Positions 1-6,804 of a DNA stretch of 14,539 bases are shown here, in pieces; the first letter of the stretch is position 1, and each line of letters starts with the position of its first letter. Location of the stretch: NCBI GenBank assembly GCA_029259975.1, contig JAJDEE010000211.1, forward strand, positions 1 to 14,539. The letters run 5' to 3'. Below the pieces are notes generated by a model. The model saw only the letters and a program-made list of their open reading frames with translations. It had not been told where the DNA came from and ran no database searches. Origin of the DNA: Planctomycetota bacterium (GTDB lineage Bacteria; Planctomycetota; Planctomycetia; Pirellulales; Lacipirellulaceae). A program made the translations under genes and the position numbers.

Positions 1-1
1 G

Positions 2-973
2 CCGCCGATCAGCTACCCAACACCCATGGTTGGCCTCGCTATCGAGCCAAAAACGCGCGGAGACGAAGTGAAGTTGTCGGGAGCGCTGCACAAAATCACT
101 GAGGAAGACCCGACAATTCATCTTGATCATGATCCAGAAACCAAGGAAATGGTCCTCACCGGCATGAGCGAGCTGCATCTGATGCTGATTCAAGAACGAC
201 TCAAACGACGCGACAAGGTCGAAGTAAAAACGCACCAACCCAAAGTCCCGTATCGCGAGACGATCCAATCGAACTCCGAAGGCCATTATCGTCACAAAAA
301 ACAGTCGGGCGGGTCGGGCCAGTTCGCCGAAGTGCATGTCCGCATGTTTCCGCTCGCCGAAGGTCTCGACCTCGACGCGTACTGCACCAAAAATCGGTTC
401 CCGCACTACAAGCGTCACCACTACCACGAAAAAAGCAATTTCCTGTGGATTGATTCGGTCGTAGGCGCGTCGATCCCCGGCAACTTCATGCCGGCGATCG
501 AAAAAGGATTTTTAGAGCGGTTGCGTCAAGGCGTCGTCGCCGGCTACCCGGTGCAAAATGTCTGCATCGAAGTCCACTTCGGCAAAGATCACCCCGTCGA
601 TAGTAACGAGTCGGCGTTCAAAATGGCGGCCAGCAAAGTGTTTGCCCAGGTGTTCAAAGACGCCAGGCCCGGCCTGCTCGAACCGATGGTCAACATGCAC
701 ATCACCGTCCCCGCCGATAACGTGGGCGATGTGTCGAGCGACCTGTCGGGCCGCCGCGGCCAGATGGTCGGCATGGAACAAGCCGGCGGCGGCATGACCA
801 CGGTCGAAGCCAAAGCGCCTCTCGCCGAAGTCTCGACCTACGCCCGCACGCTCTCCTCGATGACTGGAGGGCAGGGCAGCTACACGATGGAGTTCGCCCA
901 CTACGAAGTCGTCCCCGGCAACGTGCAACAAGAGGTGATCGCCGGGGCGAAGATGAAGGAGGACGAAGATTGA
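2..973 (+). CDS. Elongation factor G-like GTPase, C-terminal part (5' end outside window)
   Basis: The reading frame is open to the left edge, so this is the C-terminal ~323 residues of a longer protein; the ATG at 26 is internal. It covers domains III to V of the EF-G family, which moves tRNA and mRNA through the ribosome in the cytoplasm: PPISYPTPMVGLAIEPK opens domain III, SELHLMLIQERL ends it, and the domain IV to V part contains AGYPVQNV, a VDSNESAFKMAA stretch and LSGRRGQM. HKKQSGGSGQFAEV resembles the divergent second EF-G class (FusA2-like paralogues) more than the canonical RGQYG form. About 15 residues around FPHYKRHHYHEKSNFLW look inserted relative to ordinary EF-G and are rich in His and Tyr. 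Codon use is GC-rich. Family is certain; whether it is the main EF-G or a paralogue is not, because the GTPase domain is missing here. Confidence 0.93.
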   Translation, partial: PPISYPTPMVGLAIEPKTRGDEVKLSGALHKITEEDPTIHLDHDPETKEMVLTGMSELHLMLIQERLKRRDKVEVKTHQPKVPYRETIQSNSEGHYRHKKQSGGSGQFAEVHVRMFPLAEGLDLDAYCTKNRFPHYKRHHYHEKSNFLWIDSVVGASIPGNFMPAIEKGFLERLRQGVVAGYPVQNVCIEVHFGKDHPVDSNESAFKMAASKVFAQVFKDARPGLLEPMVNMHITVPADNVGDVSSDLSGRRGQMVGMEQAGGGMTTVEAKAPLAEVSTYARTLSSMTGGQGSYTMEFAHYEVVPGNVQQEVIAGAKMKEDED

Positions 974-993
974 CACAAAGTCCGGAACAAGTG

Positions 994-1092
994 GTAGGCC
1001 GGAACAAGCGTTAGTGCAGTTCCGGCAAGCGTTACGGTTCGCTTTGACCACGCGCACTGCCGGAACTGGGCAAAAGGCTTGTTCCGGCCTAC
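994..1092. repeat. Nested palindromic repeat, 99 bp
   Basis: Outer arms GTAGGCCGGAACAAGC (994-1009) and its exact reverse complement (1077-1092) enclose a second perfect pair, CAGTTCCGGCA (1017-1027) and TGCCGGAACTG (1058-1068). The whole stretch can fold into a stepped hairpin on either strand. It starts 21 bases after the EF-G stop, so it could also end transcription, but there is no T-run. A partial extra copy of the motif (TCCGGAACAAG) lies just before the left arm at 981-991. I infer a dispersed non-autonomous palindromic element of the MITE or REP kind. Confidence 0.8.
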
Positions 1093-1197
1093 ATGTCTTG
1101 AACTCAGAGAATGTTTATTACCCGCTTTTATCGCCACTCACCGATATCATGCCTGCCAATGTTTTGCTTATCGATTTTGATATAGGCAAACAGTTAT

Positions 1198-1722
1198 GTG
1201 GTGCATGATAATTTATCTACCGGTTATAAATCAAAAACTGTTTCAACAGGTGCTCGATTGATTTCCATGAATGGGGAAAGCAGCCTAAGCGGATATTGGT
1301 TTTTGCGTGATGAACCCAATGGCTTTCCTTCAAGATGGCTTCACATTAATCAGTTGCCAATAAACTATCCTTGCAAGTATGATTTATTATTCGTTGATTC
1401 GCTATACCTTGGATTTGGTGTGCAACTATCCAGTTGGGGAGTCGCTCTTTGCATTCCTCACTGGTATCTCGTGTTGTTTTGGATGGTTGCAATCATAGAT
1501 CAAATCCACAGTGCCTCCTTGCGTTTCTCAATGCGGCAACTTTTTTGGGGTGTTGGATATGCGTGTGTCGCGCTAACTCTCATTCAAACAAGAGCTGCTT
1601 CTTTCCTAGATGCGATAGTCTATTTCATAACTTTAAGTGCCATACTGAACTCTGCTTTTAGCATCGCTGCCCGTTTGCGACAAAGCTTAATTATCGGATC
1701 GCAAAAAATTGACAGTGATTGA
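1198..1722 (+). CDS. Small membrane protein of unknown function
   Basis: The product is 174 residues from GTG 1198, or 151 from ATG 1267 (residue 24), which may be the real start; neither has a clear ribosome binding site, and an in-frame stop at 1183-1185 rules out a start further upstream. Two to three hydrophobic segments are visible, around CIPHWYLVLFWMVAIID, around YACVALTLIQT and in the following ASFLDAIVYFITLSAIL stretch. The order 'PHW-Leu-rich helix, then RFSMRQL, then a second helix' is like the many short planctomycete proteins with RFSLRTLL between two membrane helices; their function is not known. The gene and its surroundings are clearly more AT-rich than the flanking EF-G and dehydrogenase genes, which could mean recent arrival. 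No partner gene is evident. Confidence 0.6.
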   Translation: MVHDNLSTGYKSKTVSTGARLISMNGESSLSGYWFLRDEPNGFPSRWLHINQLPINYPCKYDLLFVDSLYLGFGVQLSSWGVALCIPHWYLVLFWMVAIIDQIHSASLRFSMRQLFWGVGYACVALTLIQTRAASFLDAIVYFITLSAILNSAFSIAARLRQSLIIGSQKIDSD

Positions 1723-1805
1723 ACCAGCCGACAATTTATCAAGCAAAGTAGCCACAGAATGAGGAAACATCTACACTGAAAACGCCACAACTTCTGTCAG
1801 GCCCT

Positions 1806-1821
1806 ACACTTGCATGAGTGT
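1806..1821. repeat. Short inverted repeat
   Basis: ACACT (1806-1810) and AGTGT (1817-1821) flank TGCATG. It lies about 100 bases upstream of the antitoxin gene in the 188-base gap after the membrane protein. It is short enough to be chance. Confidence 0.2.
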
Positions 1822-1877
1822 CGGGAAGTACCTGCCTGCATTGGCAACACGGCTTCTGTTGTCACCATCTCTCTATT

Positions 1878-1904
1878 TTGACCTAGCAGGCAACCTGCTA
1901 GAAT
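1878..1904 (+). promoter_or_regulatory. Probable promoter of the toxin-antitoxin operon, leaderless
   Basis: A -35-like TTGACC (1878-1883) and a -10-like TAGAAT (1899-1904) are separated by 15 bases, which is a little short. Transcription would begin about seven bases after the -10 box, which is exactly the A of the antitoxin ATG at 1911. No Shine-Dalgarno sequence fits in the six bases between box and start codon. This suggests a leaderless mRNA. It is inference from sequence only. Confidence 0.45.
1883..1901. promoter_or_regulatory. Operator palindrome of the vapBC-like operon
   Basis: CTAGCAGG (1883-1890), spacer CAA, CCTGCTAG (1894-1901): a perfect 8-base inverted repeat, ending 9 bases before the antitoxin start codon and filling the space between the predicted -35 and -10 boxes. 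VapB-type antitoxins, alone or with the toxin, repress their own operon by binding such palindromes, so this is the natural autoregulatory site. Confidence 0.65.
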
Positions 1905-1910
1905 AACGGC

Positions 1911-2180
1911 ATGAGCATCAACCCCGCCGACATTCAGCTTTCCCCTGAGCAACAGTCTTTCGTTGCAGCCGAGGCGCAGCGCACAGGCAAAGCGTGGCCA
2001 GAACTCCTCAAGCAGCTCATTCCTGATCAACCAGTAATCCCATCGAAAGAAAATGCGTTGGAGGCAGCCCAGCGACTTGGGTTAGTTGGTAGTTGCGACG
2101 GTGGGCCAAGCGATTTGGCTACCAATCCTGTGCATATGGAAGGTTTTGGTCAAGATGCCCTCGGTTCCAACGCTCGTTGA
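1911..2180 (+). CDS. Antitoxin of a VapBC-type toxin-antitoxin pair
   Basis: This 89-residue protein has the layout of a short antitoxin: an N-terminal part with LSPEQQSFVAAEAQ and KAWPELLKQLI that could form a dimerising DNA-binding fold like ribbon-helix-helix antitoxins, and a C-terminal tail with GGPSDLATNPVHMEGFG, a motif I associate with antitoxins paired with PIN toxins in planctomycetes and cyanobacteria. The tail would wrap and block the toxin. The ATG at 1911 follows an operator palindrome directly. Its 3' end overlaps the toxin gene by 26 bases in another frame, which implies one transcript and coupled translation. The exact antitoxin family is not assigned. Confidence 0.75.
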   Translation: MSINPADIQLSPEQQSFVAAEAQRTGKAWPELLKQLIPDQPVIPSKENALEAAQRLGLVGSCDGGPSDLATNPVHMEGFGQDALGSNAR

Positions 2181-2580
2181 TACTGGTCCCTTGGTTGCAC
2201 TCCTGAACAAGTCGCAACCCATGCATCAGGTTTGCAAGGAAACCTTTGCGGAGCTCTCCACTCCGCTGCTGACTTGCTGGCCCGTGTTGACCGAGGCGGC
2301 ATATCTGCTGCGAAAATTTCCTGTCCAGGTCCGATCGCTCGTGGCGGCTACTGACCAAGGTTTTTTGCAAATCCTCCCTCTGAAGAGTAGCGACGCTGCT
2401 GGTCTCAACGCCATTCTCACCAAGTATTCTGACCAAGGCTTTCAGTTGGCTGACGCTTGCTTGATGCACCTTGCAGAGCGAGAGAATGTTTCCACGGTTT
2501 TCACGCTCGACGAGAAAGACTTTTCCGTTTACCGCTTGCCGCTAGGAGAGTCTTTGCGGTTACTACCACGAGACCGCTAA
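2155..2580 (+). CDS. vapC: PIN-domain ribonuclease toxin (VapC-like)
   Basis: From ATG 2155 the protein has 141 residues, the usual size for a PIN toxin. It begins TLVDTGPLVALLN, the standard first strand with the metal-binding Asp (D9). The other acidic residues fall where expected: E47 in WPVLTEAAYLL, D100 in FQLADACLMHLAE, and D119 or D122 in FTLDEKDF. These coordinate Mg2+ or Mn2+ for RNA cleavage in the cytoplasm; VapC toxins typically cut tRNA or rRNA. The frame is open upstream to 2086, but the extra 23 residues lie entirely within the antitoxin gene and do not fit the family, so 2155 is preferred. All catalytic residues are present, so the toxin looks active. Target RNA cannot be told from sequence. 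Confidence 0.88.
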   Translation: MPSVPTLVDTGPLVALLNKSQPMHQVCKETFAELSTPLLTCWPVLTEAAYLLRKFPVQVRSLVAATDQGFLQILPLKSSDAAGLNAILTKYSDQGFQLADACLMHLAERENVSTVFTLDEKDFSVYRLPLGESLRLLPRDR

Positions 2581-2594
2581 GGTCAACTTGACCT
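2580..2594. repeat. Short palindrome after the toxin gene
   Basis: AGGTCAA (2580-2586) and TTGACCT (2588-2594) around a single C, starting on the toxin stop codon. It could be a regulator site for the dehydrogenase gene 76 bases downstream. The following ATTTTGTTCTT also allows a weak terminator with a 5-bp stem. Confidence 0.3.
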
Positions 2595-2670
2595 CAGGAA
2601 TTTTGTTCTTCACGGTTGTGGTCGCGACTCTCGCCACGGTAGCCTACCCCCTATTTTTTGCCAGGAAATT

Positions 2671-3636
2671 ATGACCAGCTCCACGCCCCACCTCGTCGTC
2701 CTCGACGGATACACACTGAACCCCGGCGATTTGAGCTGGGAACGGCTGTTATCGCTTGGCAATTGCTCGGTCTACGATCGTACGGCGCCCGAGGCGATCG
2801 TTGATGAAGCGGTCGAGGCCGAATTAGTTTTGACCAACAAGGCGGTACTTTCGCGAGCGGTCATCGAGGCGCTGCCGCGGCTAAAGTACATTGGCGTGAT
2901 GGCTACCGGCTACAATGTGGTCGACTTGGAAGCGGCGCGCGAGCGCGAAATTACTGTCACGAACGTGCCAATCTACGGAACGGCCTCGGTCGCGCAAATG
3001 GTCTTCGCCCACATTCTGCGCTTCACGCAAAACGCGAGTGATCATAGCCGGGCAGTCCACGCAGGCCGCTGGTCGTCGGCCGACGATTTTTGTTTTTGGG
3101 ATTCTCCGCAGATAGAACTCGCGGGGCTGACGATTGGCATCGTCGGCTGGGGACGCATCGGTCGAGCCACGGCAAAATTGGCCGACGCCTTTGGCATGAA
3201 GGTACTCGTCACCAGCCGTTCGACTGCCGACGTGCCCGGCGACGCGCGGCAAGTCGACCTTGACACGCTATTCCGAGAAAGTGATATCGTCAGCTTGCAT
3301 TGTCCGTTGACTCGGGAGACCAAGGGCATGGTCGACGCCGCGCGACTGGCCATGATGAAACCGACCGCACTACTCATCAACACCAGCCGTGGCCCGTTGA
3401 TCGATGAGCTAGCGCTAGCGAAGGCCTTACAACGGGGCACAATCGCCGGCGCGGGGCTAGACGTACTTTCCGCCGAACCGCCACCGACCGATCACCCACT
3501 GCTAGGCATCAAGAGTTGTGTGATCACCCCCCACATCGCCTGGGCAACCCGCAGCGCCCGCAGCCGCCTGCTCGATACGGTGGTAGACAATGTCGCCGCC
3601 TTTTTCGCCGGGCGGCCGCAGAATGTAGTAAGCTAA
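2671..3636 (+). CDS. D-2-hydroxyacid dehydrogenase (glycerate dehydrogenase / hydroxypyruvate reductase-like)
   Basis: The 321-residue length is normal for the family. These cytoplasmic enzymes interconvert a 2-oxoacid and a D-2-hydroxyacid with NAD(P)H. The substrate-binding half carries VMATGYNVVDL (76-86) and VPIYGTASVAQMVFA (99-113). The Rossmann motif GWGRIG is at 159-164, and the catalytic triad is R240 (INTSRGPL), E269 (LSAEPP) and H288 (ITPHIAWAT). The overall pattern, especially NVPIYGTASVAQ and the PHIAW end, is closest to glycerate dehydrogenase. After the second Rossmann strand the sequence is VTSRS rather than an acidic residue, which would suit NADPH; this is a guess. AGGAA just before the ATG is a usable ribosome binding site. 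An ABC ATPase gene follows after 5 bases, so the two are probably cotranscribed, with no obvious functional link. Confidence 0.92.
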   Translation: MTSSTPHLVVLDGYTLNPGDLSWERLLSLGNCSVYDRTAPEAIVDEAVEAELVLTNKAVLSRAVIEALPRLKYIGVMATGYNVVDLEAAREREITVTNVPIYGTASVAQMVFAHILRFTQNASDHSRAVHAGRWSSADDFCFWDSPQIELAGLTIGIVGWGRIGRATAKLADAFGMKVLVTSRSTADVPGDARQVDLDTLFRESDIVSLHCPLTRETKGMVDAARLAMMKPTALLINTSRGPLIDELALAKALQRGTIAGAGLDVLSAEPPPTDHPLLGIKSCVITPHIAWATRSARSRLLDTVVDNVAAFFAGRPQNVVS

Positions 3637-3641
3637 TCCGC

Positions 3642-4223
3642 ATGATCGATATCAAAAATTTACAAATCCAGCGCGACAGCAAGTGCATCTGCCAGGTCGA
3701 CCAGCTTTCGGTCGCTGCTGGCGAGCGTGTGGCAGTGCTAGGCTCCAATGGGTCGGGCAAAACGACTTTGCTGCGGGTGTTGGCGGGGCTGGCGAACGAC
3801 TATTCGGGAACTTGCTGCGTCGCGGTCGGTTGCGGGCAGCGCACCTACCTTCACCAGCAACCGTTTTTGTTTCGTGGCACGGTCCTGGCGAACGTTCGCT
3901 ATGGCGAGCGCGATGGAGGCGTACACAGCGGGGCAGGGCAGGGCGGTGCGAAAGGCTGGCTCGACCGACTGCAAGTTGGCCACCTTGCCGAGCGAACCAC
4001 GACCGATCTCTCGGGTGGCGAGCGACGTCGCGTGGCGCTGGCGCGTGCGCTGGCGATGCGGCCACAACTGTTATTGCTCGACGAGCCGTTGGCCGATTTA
4101 GACGAGCAGGCGCAAGCGATTGTTTGCAAAGTATTATCTGAATTGGCCGATACGACCCTCATCGTTGCATCGCCAGTGGCTTTGCCGGCTGGCTTGGTGG
4201 AAAAAAACTTCACGCTGGGCTAA
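3642..4223 (+). CDS. Small ABC transporter ATP-binding protein lacking the H-loop histidine
   Basis: From ATG 3642, 5 bases after the dehydrogenase stop, the protein has 193 residues, short for an ABC ATPase. Motifs: Walker A GSNGSGKT (34-41), Q-loop YLHQQPFLF (69-77), signature LSGGERRR (123-130), Walker B LLLLDEP (143-149) and D-loop ADLD (151-154). The H-loop histidine, normally in a '(T/S)HD' after the last core strand, is replaced: LIVASPVA (173-180) has Pro at 178. The frame is open further upstream to 3516, but that extension would lie inside the dehydrogenase gene. Sequence style (GTVLANVRYG, short length) is like the ATPases of anion importers such as tungstate or molybdate systems. 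No permease or binding protein lies beside it, so partners must be elsewhere. Substrate is not established. Confidence 0.88.
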   Translation: MIDIKNLQIQRDSKCICQVDQLSVAAGERVAVLGSNGSGKTTLLRVLAGLANDYSGTCCVAVGCGQRTYLHQQPFLFRGTVLANVRYGERDGGVHSGAGQGGAKGWLDRLQVGHLAERTTTDLSGGERRRVALARALAMRPQLLLLDEPLADLDEQAQAIVCKVLSELADTTLIVASPVALPAGLVEKNFTLG

Positions 4224-4455
4224 CAAACCGTCCTGCACCAAATTTAAGCCCATCGACCATTTATCCCCCGTATCCAAACCTAGCGTTAGTCAAGCAGTAG
4301 TTCAGAAATCTCATTGAGATTCCGTTCCAGATTATTGAAGACTGAAACTCCAGTATAGTCAGCGAGTTCTTTTGTCGCTAAAGGTGAACTTGAGCAGACC
4401 CCCGAAATCTCGCAGGGGATGTCCCATCCATTGTTAAAACGTGGCCTCACGCTTT

Positions 4456-4482
4456 TGCCAACGTAGCGTAGCTACGTTGGCA
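4456..4482. repeat. Perfect 12-bp hairpin repeat
   Basis: TGCCAACGTAGC (4456-4467), loop GTA, GCTACGTTGGCA (4471-4482). The stem is perfect and the loop is three bases. There is no T-run on the plus strand; on the minus strand the stem is followed by AAAGCG. I infer an intergenic palindromic repeat rather than a terminator. Confidence 0.7.
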
Positions 4483-4502
4483 GATCAACCGGCGGCGGCA
4501 CC

Positions 4503-4528
4503 TGAAGTGGACCCCAACGTTTGGACAG
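4503..4528. mobile_element. Possible solitary end of an IS3-family insertion sequence
   Basis: The stretch starting TGAAGTGGACCCCAACGTTT and ending GGACAG resembles the terminal inverted repeats of many IS3-family elements, which start with TG and have a CCCC...TTGGACA pattern. No matching opposite end or transposase gene is in the window, so at most it is a remnant. Confidence 0.3.
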
Positions 4529-4565
4529 CTAACGGGGTTGTTTAAGAAGTGTTCAGGTAGGCCCG

Positions 4566-4664
4566 TCAGCCCCCTCGCAGGGCTGGCGCAGCTGCCACGC
4601 AATCCTCCAACTTTTTCTGTACCTCGTCGTCCAAAACAACGGCCTGTTGAGCTTCCGTGCCCAT
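4566..4664 (-). CDS. Tiny hypothetical ORF with strong ribosome binding site
   Basis: Reading leftward from ATG 4664, the frame encodes 32 residues, starting MGTEAQQAVVLDDEVQKKLE and ending in a small Ala/Gly-rich tail. The support is the leader: GGAGGAG sits nine bases before the ATG, much stronger than for most genes here. The peptide is amphipathic and acidic at the N-terminal side. It ends about 40 bases from the IS-like end, so it might be the start of a mobile-element gene that has lost its continuation. I do not recognise it. Confidence 0.3.
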   Translation of the reverse strand: MGTEAQQAVVLDDEVQKKLEDCVAAAPALRGG

Positions 4665-5201
4665 GCTAGTTTCTCCTCCAGTTAAACCAAGTACCCCAAA
4701 TCATGGCCTCACCCTACCAAACACGCCCAAAATCTGAAATCCAAATCAGCAAAGCCACCGATCACAAGAAGCCCGTTCCTGCACCCCTCAGAAGACCGCA
4801 TTAGAAACAAGCCTTGCGGCAATTTAGCCTGGTCTGTATTAGTCATGAGGCAAACGCCTAATTCATTGCGACAATTTAAAATGGGCTCAACAGAGCTGCC
4901 ATGGACTGCTAGCAAGCCGAATTGAGGAATCCACCGCCACTTCAGGAGCGGGTGACAAGCCCAACCAACTAGGTCTTTGGCTCTCTACAGACCGTACGCC
5001 TTGCCAGCATATCCCGCAGTCCCTTCAGACTACCCAAACAGGAGATCAACCACAGGTTTATCTCCAATTTTTCGAAATTACTGAAGCTCGCATCCAAGGC
5101 GGGCGAAATATCAATATAACCCTTAAAGCTTTACCAGTCTGCCCAGCAGGACGGAAAAGTTCACTGGGCGGAACCAGTCCTCCGGTGCTGAAAGTCTAAC
5201 G

Positions 5202-6728
5202 ATGCATGATGAGGCTCACAACACGAAGTGGTACCGGCGTAGCAAGGTGTCGGTTTATGGTGGGCTGGGAGGTGTATGGTTTCTGATTTCCTTTGTCGTG
5301 TCCTGTAAATCGATGAATGACGCTACTCACACCGAATTAGCACGAGTTGACTCGGGCTGGCCAAGGGCTAATGAATCCTGGGAAGCGGAAAAATTGCCTT
5401 CTTTGAAGGTTGAGCTACCCACGATCCCTGGTGGAGAGTATGTGAACAACGACAGACTCTGCGCAGTTTGTCATGATACTTATGTCCATGAGTTTGAAAG
5501 TAACGTCCACCGGAGAGAGAGTTGTGAAGCTTGCCACGGCCCAGCGAGCCGACATTTAGAATCGCGAGGCAAAGACCCGGGAGCGATACTCAGTTTCAGC
5601 AGGATGACACCTGCTCAACGTTCAGAAGTGTGCGCCAAGTGCCATGAGCAAGACGCTTGTGCACCGGGACATGAGTGGCGCCGGTCGGTGCATGCACACC
5701 AGGGGGTTGCTTGTACCGATTGCCATAGGAAGAACCATTACAACGTCCCGACTGGCACGCCAAAGTTAACCCCATCCTCAATTGCCATCGAATCGTTTCC
5801 CAAGGACTGGCGCATCCAGCTCGTGAGTACGCTTTCGGCCGAGGAAGAAGCAGAACTCGAACGAAAGAAAAGTCTGCCCTCGCTCCGCGGTACCTCAAAC
5901 CACTTGGGGGCCATCGCTCCCGAAGTGTGTTACCAGTGCCACGGCGACAAGCATGAACTCGAGGAGGTTGCCCATCCTCATCAGATTCACGGGCCCAACA
6001 GTTTGAATTGCACTTCATGCCACGATGCCCACGGCAATGTGATGCCCTCCTCAAGAAAAGAACTCTGTCTTGAATGCCATGACGGTACATCACCGAACGC
6101 GGCCTGGCACTCTTCGACGCATGATTTGGCTAGTGTTGCGTGTACCGACTGCCATAACCCACATCCCAACACGAGCGTCCAGCGTGTTGTGAACATCAGC
6201 CACACGTCGGTGAAGCGACCTGAGCGGCTCCCAATGTCGGTTAACGAACCCGAAGCATGTTACAAGTGCCATCCCAAAATCCTGGGACTCACTGGTTTGC
6301 CTTCGCATCACCCAATCAAAGAAGGAAAGGTCACTTGCTCAGATTGCCACGACGCGCATGGCCAAGCCGAAGGAAACCTCAAAGAGCCAACATTGAACCT
6401 AGTTTGCTACAAATGCCACGCGGACAAACAGGGCCCCTTCGCGTATGAACATCCACCAGTGACGGAGGATTGCTCTATCTGCCACGAGCCGCATGGCACC
6501 GTCGCTAATAACCTACTGCGGCAGCCGCCTGCATTCTTGTGCTTGCGCTGCCATACGGGGCACCGAGTTGATCCAACCGCGGGCGATCACTTTGGCTTGC
6601 CGGTGGCCGACATTGACAGCAATCCCGCACTCCGTTCAGCGTATTACAGCGACTGTACCCAGTGCCACGATCAGATTCACGGCAGCGATCATCCTTCGCA
6701 GCACCGAGCCGGTGCGTTGCTAAGGTAA
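5202..6728 (+). CDS. 14-heme c-type cytochrome, MtrA/DmsE-like, probable periplasmic or lipid-anchored electron carrier
   Basis: The 508-residue protein has fourteen CXXCH sites, starting at residues 87, 108, 144, 171, 243, 270, 289, 314, 353, 379, 402, 424, 447 and 485. The last ten (243-489), with the repeated CHDAHG/CHEPHG pattern and the C-terminal QIHGSDHPSQ...LLR, match the layout of MtrA/DmsE decaheme cytochromes, which sit in or under an outer-membrane porin and pass electrons across the membrane. Residues 80-180 add four hemes; a charged linker (200-232) with a Glu-rich stretch separates the two parts. The N-terminus has a basic region, a hydrophobic segment and VVSC (Cys35), a plausible lipobox, so it may be a lipoprotein. 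The ATG at 5202 has no clear ribosome binding site. The beta-barrel gene follows after 76 bases on the same strand, as in mtrAB/pioAB pairs. Confidence 0.9.
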   Translation: MHDEAHNTKWYRRSKVSVYGGLGGVWFLISFVVSCKSMNDATHTELARVDSGWPRANESWEAEKLPSLKVELPTIPGGEYVNNDRLCAVCHDTYVHEFESNVHRRESCEACHGPASRHLESRGKDPGAILSFSRMTPAQRSEVCAKCHEQDACAPGHEWRRSVHAHQGVACTDCHRKNHYNVPTGTPKLTPSSIAIESFPKDWRIQLVSTLSAEEEAELERKKSLPSLRGTSNHLGAIAPEVCYQCHGDKHELEEVAHPHQIHGPNSLNCTSCHDAHGNVMPSSRKELCLECHDGTSPNAAWHSSTHDLASVACTDCHNPHPNTSVQRVVNISHTSVKRPERLPMSVNEPEACYKCHPKILGLTGLPSHHPIKEGKVTCSDCHDAHGQAEGNLKEPTLNLVCYKCHADKQGPFAYEHPPVTEDCSICHEPHGTVANNLLRQPPAFLCLRCHTGHRVDPTAGDHFGLPVADIDSNPALRSAYYSDCTQCHDQIHGSDHPSQHRAGALLR

Positions 6729-6804
6729 ACGAGAATGCAAAAAAACCACGCTGCCACCATCAGCGCAGCACGGTCAAGAGAAGTTTCGGGGGAGGGGGAG
6801 GGGA

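Larger units (their letters stand above)
4224..5201. other. Long intergenic region, possibly decayed mobile DNA
   Basis: About 980 bases without a convincing gene apart from one tiny minus-strand ORF. It holds a short inverted repeat AATCTCA/TGAGATT near 4307-4321, a perfect 12-bp hairpin at 4456-4482, and a sequence like an insertion-sequence end at 4503-4528. A 68-codon minus frame at 4709-4915 has no recognisable motif or ribosome binding site and is not called. The last 250 bases upstream of the 14-heme cytochrome gene should contain its promoter; I see no clear boxes. Confidence 0.5.

Noticed and set aside
512..1057. Long minus-strand frame of 181 codons opposite the EF-G gene
   Set aside because: It is the antisense shadow of a clear EF-G sequence; rich in His, Arg and Ala with no motif or ribosome binding site.
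3652..4141. Several frames of 100-150 codons on both strands across the ABC ATPase gene
   Set aside because: The ATPase frame carries all nucleotide-binding motifs; the others are shadows produced by high GC.
4709..4915. Minus-strand frame of 68 codons
   Set aside because: No recognisable motif, no ribosome binding site, and a composition like the surrounding non-coding DNA.
5652..5676. Extra heme site in the 14-heme protein at DACAPGH
   Set aside because: The spacing is CXXXH without the second Cys, so it is not a standard c-type heme motif.
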